Notes under the pieces: model-generated
The model's database searches: none
The model's input: only the letters and a program-made list of their open reading frames with translations
Told to the model about the DNA's origin: nothing
In this document: piece after piece, positions 19,801 through 27,922 of the stretch
Numbering within the stretch: position 1 is the stretch's first letter
How the letters are laid out: every line of letters begins with the position of its first letter
Position numbers and translations under genes: made by a program
Assembly (NCBI GenBank): GCA_032718475.1
Contig: JAUCBJ010004838.1
Coordinates: forward strand, 1-29,148
Reading direction: 5' to 3'
From: Nemertoderma westbladi
Lineage: Eukaryota; Xenacoelomorpha; Nemertodermatida; Nemertodermatidae
DNA: 29,148 nucleotides

Positions 19801-22800
19801 TTCCTAGAAGATATTGGGGAGGGGAGCAGGGATTCCTATAAGTTATTGAGGAGGGGAGAAGGGATTCCTAGAAGTTATTGGGGAGGGGAGCAGGGATTAC
19901 TATAAGTTATTGGGGAGGAGATCAGGGATTCCTAGAAGATATTGGGGAGGGGAGCAGGGATTCCTAGAAGTAATGGGGGGGGGATCAAGGATTCCTAGAA
20001 GTTATTGGGGAGGGGAGCAGGGATTCCTAGCAGTTATTGGGGAGGGGAGCAGGGATTCCTAGAAGTTATTGGGGAGAGGATCGGGGATTCCTAGAAGATA
20101 TTGGGGAGGGGAGCAGGGATTCCTAGAAGTAATGGGGGGGGGGGGGATCAAGGATTCCTAGAAGTTATTGGGGAGGGGAGCAGGGATTCCTAGCAGTTAT
20201 TGGGGAGGGGAGCAGGGATTCCTAGAAGTTATTGGGGAGAGGATCGGGGATTCCTAGAAGATATTGGGGAGGGGAGCAGGGATTCCTAGAAGTAATGGGG
20301 GGGGGATCAAGGATTCCTAGAAGTTATTGGGGAGGGGAGCAGGGATTCCTAGCAGTTATTGGGGAGGGGAGAAGGGATTACTATAAGTTATTGGGGAGGA
20401 GATCAGGGATTCCTAGAAGATATTGGGGAGGGGAGCAGGGATTCCTAGAAGTAATGGGGGGGGGGATCAAGGATTCCTAGAAGTTATTGGGGAGGGGAGC
20501 AGGGATTCCTAGCAGTTATTGGGGAGGGGAGCAGGGATTCCTAGAAGTTATTGGGGAGAGGATCGGGGATTCCTAGAAGATATTGGGGAGGGGAGCAGGG
20601 ATTCCTAGAAGTTATTGAGGAGGGGAGAAGGGATTCCTAGAAGTTATTGGGGAGGGGATCAGGGATCCCTAAAAGATATTGGCGAGGGGAGCAGGGATTC
20701 CTATAAGTTATTGGGGAGGGGATCAAGGATTCCTATAAGTTATTGGGAAGGGGAGCAGGGATTCCTAGAAGTTATTGGGGAGGAGAGCAGGGATTCCTAG
20801 AAGATATTGGGGAGGGGAGCAGGGATTCCTATAAGTTATTGAGGAGGGGAGAAGGGATTCCTATAAGTTATTGGGGAGGGGATCAAGGATTCCTATAAGT
20901 TATTGGGAAGGGGAGCAGGGATTCCTAGAAGTTATTGGGGAGGAGAGCAGGGATTCCTAGAAGATATTGGGGAGGGGAGCAGGGATTCCTATAAGTTATT
21001 GAGGAGGGGAGAAGGGATTCCTAGAAGTTATTGAGGAGGGGAGAAGGGATTCCTATAAGTTATTGGGGAGGGGATCAAGGATTCCTATAAGTTATTGGGA
21101 AGGGGAGCAGGGATTCCTAGAAGTTATTGGGGAGGAGAGCAGGGATTCCTAGAAGATATTGGGGAGGGGAGCAGGGATTCCTATAAGTTATTGAGGAGGG
21201 GAGAAGGGATTCCTAGAAGTTATTGGGGAGGGGAGCAGGGATTCCTAGAAGTTAAGAGGATGGGGAGCAGGGATTCCTAGAAGATATTGGGGAGGGGAGC
21301 AGGGATTTCTAGCAGTTATTGGGGAGGGGAGCAGGGATTCCTAGAAGTTATTGGGGAGGGGATCAGGGATTCCTAGAAGATATTGGGGAGGGGAGCAGGG
21401 ATTCCTATAAGTTATTGAGGAGGGGAGAAGGGATTCCTAGAAGTTATTGGGGAGGGGAGCAGGGATTCCTAGAAGTTAAGAGGATGGGGAGCAGGGATTC
21501 CTAGCAGTTATTGGGGAGGGGAGAAGGGATTCATAGAGGTTAAGAGGATGGGGAGCAGGGATTCCTAGAAGTTAAGAGGATGGGGAGCAGGGATTCCTAG
21601 CAGTTATTGGGGAGGGGAGAAGGGATTCCTAGAAGATATTGGGGAGGGGAGCAGGGATTCCTAGAAGTTATTGGGGAGGGGAGCAGGGATTCCTAGAAGT
21701 TAAGAGGATGGGGAGCAGGGAATCCTAGCAGTTATTGGGGAGGGGAGCAGGGATTCCTAGCAGTTATTGAGAAGGGGAGCAGGGTTTCCTAGAAGTTAAG
21801 AGGATGGGGAGCAGGGATTCCTAGCAGTTATTGGGAAGGGGAGCAGGGATTCCTAGCAGTTATTGGGGAGGGGAGCAGGGTTTCCTAGAAGTTATTGGGG
21901 AGGGGAGCAGGGATTCCTAGAAGATATTGGGGAGGGGAGCAGGGATTCCTAGAAGTAAAGAGGATGGGGAGCAGGGATTCCTAGCAGTTATTGGGGAGGG
22001 GAGCAGGGATTCCTAGCAGTTATTGAGGAGGGGGGAAGGAATTCCTAGACGTTATTGGGGAGGTTGAGCAGGGATTCTTAGAAGTTATTGGGGAGGGGAG
22101 CAGGGATTCCTAGACTTTATTGGGGGAGGGGATCAGGGATTCCTAGAAGATATTGGGGAGGGGAGCAGAGATTCCTAGAAGTTAAGAGGATGGGGAGCAG
22201 GGATTCCTAAAAGTTATTGGGGAGGGGAGAAGGGATTCCTAGAGGTTAATGGGGAGGGGATCAGGGATTCCTAGAAGATATTGGGGAGGGGAGCAGGGAT
22301 TCCTAGAGGTTAAGAGGGTGGGGAGCACGGATTCCTAGCAGTTATTGGGGAAGGGAGAAGGGATTCCTAGAAGTTATTGGGGAGGGGATCAGGGATTCCT
22401 AGAAGTTATTGGGGAGGAGAGAAGGGATTCCTAGAAGTTATTGAGGAGGGGGGAAGGGATTCCTAGAAGTTATTGGGGAGGTGAGCAGGGATTCCTATAA
22501 GTTATTGGGGAGGGGATCATGGATTTCTAGAAGTTATTGGGAAGGGGAGCAGGGATTCCTAGCAGTTATTGGGGAGGGGAGCAGGGATTCCTAGAAGTTA
22601 TTGAGGAGGGGGGAAGGGATTCCTAGAAGTTATTGGGGAGGTGAGCAGGGATTCCTATAAGTTATTGGGGAGGGGATCAAGGATTTCTAGAAGTTATTGG
22701 GAAGGGGAGCAGGGATTCCTAGAAGATATTGGGGAGGGGAGCAGGGATTCCTAGAAGTTATTGGGGAGGGGATCGGGGATTCCTAGAAGATATTGGGGAG

Positions 22801-23713
22801 GGGAGCAGGGATTCCTAGAAGTTATTGAGGAGGGGAGAAGGGATTCCTAGAAGTTATTGGGGAGGGGGGGAGCAGGGATGCAGTTATTGGGGAGGGGAGC
22901 AGGGATTTCTAGCAGTTATTGGGGAGGGGAGCAGGGATTCCTAGCAGTTATTGGGGAGGGGATCAGGGTTTCCTAGAAGTTATTGGGGAGGTGAGCAGGG
23001 ATTCCTATAAGTTATTGGGGAGGGGATCAAGGATTTCTAGAAGTTATTGGGAAGGGGAGCAGGGATTCCTAGAAGATATTGGGGAGGGGAGCAGGGATTC
23101 CTAGAAGTTATTGGGGAGGGGATCGGGGATTCCTAGAAGATATTGGGGAGGGGAGCAGGGATTCCTAGAAGTTATTGGGGAGGGGAGCAGGGATTCCTAG
23201 AATTTAAGAGGATGGGGAGCAGGGATTACTAGCAGTTATTGGGGAGGGGAGCAGGGATTCCAAGCAGTTATTGAGGAGGGGAGCAGAGTTTCCTAGAAGT
23301 TAAGAGGATGGGGAGCAGGGATTCGTAGCAATTATTGGGGAGGGGAGCAGGGATTCCTCGCAGTTATTGGGGAGGGGAGCAGGGTTTCCTAGAAGTTATT
23401 GGGGAGGGGAGCAGGGATTCCTAGAAGTTATTGGGGAGGGGAGCAGGGATTCCTAGAAGTTAAAGAGGATGGGGAGCAGGGATTCCTAGCAGTTATTGGG
23501 GAGGGGAGCAGGGATTTCTAGCAGTTATTGGGGAGGGGAGCAGGGATTCCTAGCAGTTATTGGGGAGGGGATCAGGGTTTCCTAGAAGTTATTGGGGAGG
23601 GGAGCAGCGATTCCTAGAAGTTATTGGGGAGGGGAGCAGGGATTCCTTGCAGTTATTGGGGAGGGGAGCAGGGTTTCCTAGAGTTATTGGGGAGGGAAGC
23701 AGGGATTCATCTT
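13817..23713 (+). repeat. giant 32-bp minisatellite (~9.9 kb, about 300 units) derived from LG2 coding sequence
   Basis: The unit is GGGGAGGGGAGCAGG, then GATTCCTAGAAGTTATT. Common variants are GATCAGG/GAAGGG for GCAGGG, AGCAG/AGAAG/ATAAG in the middle, and a degenerate AAGAGGATGGGGAGC form. Because 32 is not a multiple of three, frames cycle every three units and end at the TAG in CCTAG, giving recurring 61-codon open frames with no coding meaning. In one frame each unit reads EQGFL-x-V-I-G, mirroring KQGFLSVNG of exon 12. The array begins 10 nt after the exon 12 donor and accounts for most of the intron. It is purine- and G-rich on the transcribed (sense) strand. Confidence 0.97.
17900..21480 (+). 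repeat. ~1.57-kb higher-order repeat inside the 32-bp array
   Basis: Identical multi-unit blocks recur at a fixed offset: 18663/20232, 19046/20615 and 19526/21095 are each 1569 bp apart, and 17959/19526 are 1567 apart. The spacing equals about 49 units. The blocks include rare marker variants (runs of 8-12 G replacing the normal junction, GGCGAGGGG, AAGTTAAGAGG), so the offset reflects duplication of large segments, not just unit periodicity. A looser, older set of 1.54-1.64-kb offsets links 15.1-15.9 kb with 16.7-17.5 kb. Boundaries are approximate. Confidence 0.8.
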
Positions 23714-23761
23714 GGTTAATGGAGTCGTTGTACCTGGAGTGTCCCCGGTAAGTTACAGGGA
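23714..23761 (+). repeat. right copy of the 48-bp exon-tail/donor direct repeat
   Basis: Identical to 13773-13820, including a perfect GTAAGT donor at 23748. Just upstream, AAGCAGGGATTC is nearly the exon 12 sequence AAGCAGGGCTTC. The readable frame gives KQGFILVNGVVVPGVSP against KQGFLSVNGVVVPGVSP in exon 12. After it, one more partial array unit leads into unique intron sequence. Confidence 0.95.
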
Positions 23762-23933
23762 TTCCTAGAAGTTATTGGTGAGTGAAGATGTGATTCCTAG
23801 TAGTTGCAGTGTTGCTGTAGCATATGTACCGGTATCTATGTAATATGTACCGTAATTGTCTGCATCATTTCTTTAATTTATTTAGTTCAACTTTGTAACA
23901 TTTTGTAAATTTGCATCACGTTTTACGTTTTAG

Positions 23934-23960
23934 CTAGCACGGATGCAAGCTTTACTAATG
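23934..23960 (+). CDS. AGRN: candidate 27-nt microexon at the agrin LG2 y-site (9 codons)
   Basis: ACGTTTTACGTTTTAG (23918-23933) is a good acceptor and GTAAGT at 23961 a perfect donor. The 27 nt between are open in phase 0, the phase of both neighbours (exon 12 ends and exon 13 begins in phase 0), and read LARMQALLM. Inclusion would insert nine residues after VSP and before GKLNQLN. Skipping gives VSPGKLNQLNTKSDLYIGG, a normal LG domain. Vertebrate agrin has its four-residue alternative y insert at this junction. The insert here is mainly hydrophobic with one Arg, unlike the basic vertebrate one, so any shared function is unproven. Confidence 0.42.
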
Positions 23961-24362
23961 GTAAGTTAGATAATCGTTTATTTTATTGGAACTTTGGCAG
24001 CTTATTTCGGACGGAGTTCTACTCAAATGCAAATGGAATGTCAAAGTAGTGTATTATTTTGCTTGGAGATAAACTGCTACTGTAACTTGCGCATTTTCTA
24101 TAATATAAAATTTTATAAATACACAATAAGAATAACATGTCTTTATTGCAACCCCCCATTGCAAGGCCTACACAACACATTGAGCAACATGTTGCGCAAA
24201 GTACAAAAATGGGTATACCCGTACCATGTTTACCGTACGGGTATATTACACACGTTGGCTGTCATGTTATCGAGTTTTACTGGTAAATATGTATCGTTTT
24301 ACAATAAAATTCCAAAAATAATTAATTAATTAAATCATTTTAATTATTTATTGTGTATTTAG
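23961..24362 (+). other. intron remainder, nothing recognised
   Basis: About 400 bp between the candidate microexon and exon 13. A 111-codon forward frame across 23994-24329 has no recognisable features and is not called. AT-rich ATTAATTAATTAA lies near 24319-24332, and the intron ends TGTATTTAG. Confidence 0.5.
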
Positions 24363-24479
24363 GGGAAATTGAATCAGTTGAATACAAAGAGCGACCTATA
24401 TATCGGAGGAATAGGAAATATTGCCGCGGTTGATAGACGAACTCGAATAACGGACAACTTCTACGGAGCAATTCAAAGA
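24363..24479 (+). CDS. AGRN: agrin exon 13 of window: LG2, later strands
   Basis: The acceptor is GTATTTAG (24355-24362) and the donor GTAAGT at 24480; 39 codons, phase 0 on both sides. It reads GKLNQLNTKSDLYIGG, then IGNIAAVDRRTRITDNF and YGAIQR. LYIGG is the conserved LG strand. YGAIQ replaces the usual GC-Cys strand with Ala, just as vertebrate agrin LG2 has GAIQ. This atypical shared feature supports agrin over other LG proteins. Confidence 0.94.
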
Positions 24480-24725
24480 GTAAGTGCCAAAGCTGAGATT
24501 TAATATCATATGTTTATTATGCAATAACTATGAAGACGACCTATTACTACTTACTGCTAAGTATTTTACTGTAATCATCCTATCTTTATTGGAACTACCT
24601 CACTCACGCGCTACTTACAACTTTACACTACAACCTGATACTTTACACAACGATGTAAATAATGTATGAATGAATATACGTCCGTTTCCTATTTTTTTTC
24701 ATTGTAGATCACTTTTACTTTTCAG

Positions 24726-25030
24726 TTTGTGGTTAACAATGTAACCTACATTGGCGACAACGTGACATATGAACGGATAGTAAACAAAACATCCCTGGCG
24801 GCGGTGGGACTGTCTCCCTACAAACAACACCCGTGCACCAGGGATGGGTACAGTCATTGTAGCAATGGGGGTGCGTGTTTACCCAGAATGGAGGGGTGGT
24901 TGTGCCGTTGCCATGGTGACTACAAGGGTGATAGATGCCAGCAGTCTATGGTGCAAAGAGAGCAGGGGGGAGGATCGATTAGAGTGGACGGATTGACGCC
25001 ATTAATGTATAAAAATGGTGTAACATCTGT
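24726..25030 (+). CDS. AGRN: agrin exon 14 of window: end of LG2, EGF4, start of LG3
   Basis: The acceptor is CTTTTCAG (24718-24725), phase 0. The LG2 tail FVVNNVTYIGDNVTYERI carries NVT sequons. EGF4 follows: HPCTRDGYSHCSNGGAC, then GWLCRCHGDYKGDRC. Then comes the beginning of LG3, SIRVDGLTPLMYKNGVTSV. HPCTR and NGGACLPR line up with vertebrate agrin EGF4. The exon ends in phase 2 (GTAAGT at 25031) after YKNGVTS. In vertebrate agrin the z alternative exons insert at this position (after the YLNAVT-type string). Length 305 nt. Confidence 0.94.
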
Positions 25031-25554
25031 GTAAGTTACTCTATAAGTACTATTGTTGGAGTTAGCACATGCTTGTTCTAGAGTTCTTACAGTTTATCAT
25101 GGTGTTACCGAGAATAAATATCCTTATACACACTCACTAAAACCGTACCATTCAACCACAATTATTAGTCTCTCATTAGTTCCACACCATATACAGTAAT
25201 AACTAGTTCCACGACAGCAGTAAATACTAGGAGTTTGTATACACAGAAATTTATCTTGGAAAACTCATGACACCCACCTACTTTCTTAATAAAATATCAA
25301 AATCTACAGGTATATTTTATAAACTCAGATATATTTCGCTTCCATGTATTCATTTTACGGTAACTGTTGTACTAGACCTATACTCACTAGTTCACGAGTT
25401 CACCTATTTACATCAATATTGTTTCATCTCTGGGGTGGGACTGGGACAAACTCTACTACTACTATTTATACAAAAAATTATCCGACCTTTAAATAATAAT
25501 AATAAAATCAGAGTAAATCCTCAGTTATTCTATATTTTTCAATCTAATTATTAG
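25031..25554 (+). other. intron at the z-site-equivalent junction
   Basis: A 524-bp AT-rich intron. I searched it for a z-like microexon that would keep phase (length divisible by three, starting after two carried bases) and found no convincing one. It ends TTATTAG. Confidence 0.55.
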
Positions 25555-25785
25555 GATCAATTCGGCATTAGTGACCGAGTGGTTGATTAAGTTACGAACT
25601 ACATCAACTTCCGGCCTGATATTCTACTCGGGGCCGCTAGAGGGCGCTGTTGGGGACTACCTTGCTGTGTATTTAGCTGGCAGAGGAACTCTTGTACTGC
25701 AATACAATCTCGGTAGCGGATTTATCAAAGTTGTTTCCAAAGTGATATTGGCTGATGGCAAATGGCACACCGTGCATATTCACAG
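25555..25785 (+). CDS. AGRN: agrin exon 15 of window: LG3, first half
   Basis: The acceptor is AATTATTAG (25546-25554). One base completes Val, then INSALVTEWLIKLRTTSTSG, LIFYSGPLEG, GDYLAVYLAGRGTLVLQYN and LGSGFIKVV, then ADGKWHTVHIHR. S-GLI-YSG, DY-A, LQYNLGSG and KWHTV are the conserved LG3 strands; in vertebrates this domain binds LRP4 and dystroglycan. The donor GTAAAC at 25786 leaves two bases of Arg. Length 231 nt (1 + 76 codons + 2). Confidence 0.94.
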
Positions 25786-26198
25786 GTAAACAGACCGTTT
25801 ATAACTTCCCTAGTGTTGTCTAAATGAACAAAATCCTTCTTCTTCCATTGTCATTTATTTGGATCATCTGTATAATTGTATAATCTGTATATATCATTAT
25901 GTTTACCATTTAGTTGGGTTTCTTTACATTATTCACAAAATACACTTTACACCTCATGATTAGTTCATACCTCATTCCCAGGCTAGTTAAAATACAGTTT
26001 ACGTAGACTGGAAAAAAATTACGGTTTGTTTAGTACCACTATGAGTAAAGAAACAAATTTGCATCAGGTAGTAATAGGCCCTGCGACTATGCGATTAAAT
26101 TGAAGTTCTTGGTTTTTCAAAAAGTTAATGAAGGCATTTTCCACTGAAACCAATAAAATGAAGAAAATTGCCAAGAATAGTTGTGGCGCTACTCGTGA
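25786..26198 (+). other. intron segment before the 37-bp array
   Basis: About 410 bp of AT-rich intron with no repeat or gene recognised. It leads into the array whose first unit lacks about 7 bp. Confidence 0.55.
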
Positions 26199-27590
26199 AA
26201 TTTTGTTTTAACCTAGAACATATTGCTAGAATTTTGTTTTATTTGTAACCTAGAACATATTGTTAGAGTTTTGTTTTATATGTAACCTAGAACATATTGC
26301 TAGAATTTTGTTTTATATGTAACCTAGAACATACTGCTAGAATTTTGTTTTATATGTAACCTAGAACATATTGCTAGAATTGTGTTTTATTTGTAACCTA
26401 GAACATATTGTTAGAGATTTGTTTTATATGTAACCTAGAACATATTGCTAGAATTTTGTTTTATATGTAACCTAGAACATATTGCTAGAATTTTGTTTTA
26501 TATGTAACCTAGAACATATTGCTAGAATTTTGTTTTATATGTAACCTAGAACATATTGCTAGAATTGTGTTTTATTTGTAACCTAGAACATATTGTTAGA
26601 GTTTTGTTTTATATGTAACCTAGAACATATTGCTAGAATTGTGTTTTATTTGTAACCTAGAACATATTGTTAGAGTTTTGTTTTATATGTAACCTAGAAC
26701 ATATTGCTAGAATTTTGTTTTATATGTAACCTAGAACATATTGCTAGAATTTTGTTTTATATGTAACCTAGAACATATTGTTAGAGTTTTGTTTTATATG
26801 TAACCTAGAACATATTGCTAGAATTGTGTTTTATTTGTAACCTAGAACATATTGTTAGAGTTTTGTTTTATATGTAACCTAGAACATATTGCTAGAATTT
26901 TGTTTTATATGTAACCTAGAACATATTGCTAGAATTTTGTTTTATATGTAACCTAGAACATATTGTTAGAGTTTTGTTTTATATGTAACCTAGAACATAT
27001 TGCTAGAATTTTGTTTTATATGTAACCTAGAACATACTGCTAGAAATTTGTTTTATATGTAACCTAGAACATATTGCTAGAATTTTGTTTTATATGTAAC
27101 CTAGAACATATTGCTAGAATTTTGTTTTATATGTAACCTAGAACATACTGCTAGAATTTTGTTTTATATGTAACCTAGAACATATTGTTAGAGTTTTGTT
27201 TTATATGTAACCTAGAACATATTGCTAGAATTTTGTTTTATATGTAACCTAGAACATACTGCTAGAATTTTGTTTTATATGTAACCTAGAACATATTGCT
27301 AGAATTTTGTTTTATATGTAACCTAGAACATATTGTTAGAGTTTTGTTTTATATGTAACCTAGAACATATTGCTAGAATTTTGTTTTATATGTAACCTAG
27401 AACATATTGTTAGAGTTTTGTTTTATATGTAACCTAGAACATATTGTTAGAGTTTTGTTTTATATGTAACCTAGAACATATTGCTAGAATTTTGTTTTAT
27501 ATGTAACCTAGAACATACTGCTAGAGTTTTGTTTTATATGTAACCTAGAACATATTGTTAGAGTTTTGTTTTCTTTCTAACCTAGAACAT
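26199..27590 (+). repeat. 37-bp minisatellite in the LG3 intron (about 37 units)
   Basis: The unit is GTAACCTAGAACATATT, then GCTAGAATTTTGTTTTATAT. Three main variants are interspersed: GCTAGAATTTTG, GTTAGAGTTTTG, and GCTAGAATTGTG followed by TTATTTGT. Pairs and triplets of variants recur in fixed order, pointing to multi-unit duplication. The array ends about 75 bp before the terminal exon's acceptor. Unlike the other three arrays, it does not include a splice junction or recognisable exon sequence. Confidence 0.96.
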
Positions 27591-27666
27591 AGCGTGACCC
27601 TTGTCGTACAAAACTATTACCATTGTTCCAGGTGTCTCATTAATAAAATAATATCACTTTTTTCAG

Positions 27667-27922
27667 GCATAGAAACCACAGTAGAGTGGAAGTTGATGGA
27701 GTTACTGTTGGTACGGGTTCGAGCCCTGGGAAAGCCACTCACCTAGACACCCAGGGGATTGTGTATGTCGGAGGACTATCCAAGGATTATGTGCCGGACT
27801 TTCTGCCCTACACCAACGGACTTCCAGCCTGTATATCAGAGATACAAATTCACAGACGTCAATTAAACCTGATATCTAACTTACTCGATGGGAGTACCAC
27901 TGTTTACAAATGTCACACATAA
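27667..27922 (+). CDS. AGRN: agrin terminal coding exon: LG3 end and stop codon
   Basis: The acceptor is TTTTTTCAG (27658-27666). One base completes Arg, then HRNHSRVEVDGVTVGTGSSP, GKATHLDTQGIVYVGGL, YTNGLPACISEIQIHRRQL and TTVYKCHT, ending TAA at 27920-27922. GSSP-G-AT-LDT-G-x-x-x-x-GGL closely follows vertebrate agrin LG3. The two cysteines (PACIS and YKC) form the terminal LG disulfide, and the protein ends three residues after the second, as short as in vertebrate agrin. Length 256 nt. Confidence 0.95.

Noticed and set aside
13846-23751. Many 61- to 82-codon frames in the 32-bp array
   Set aside because: They recur every three units between TAG codons of CCTAG and have no start context or independent conservation.
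25325-25365. Possible z-site microexon between AACTCAG and GTAACT
   Set aside because: The segment is 31 nt, would shift the LG3 frame, and has a poor pyrimidine tract. A 9-nt alternative after TTCTTACAG near 25092 is too short and has a weak donor.
454-27922. Perlecan as the identity of the gene
   Set aside because: Perlecan domain V has LG-EGF-EGF-LG-EGF-EGF-LG. Here there is an EGF before LG1 and only one EGF between LG2 and LG3, and the LE pair and GAIQ strand fit agrin.
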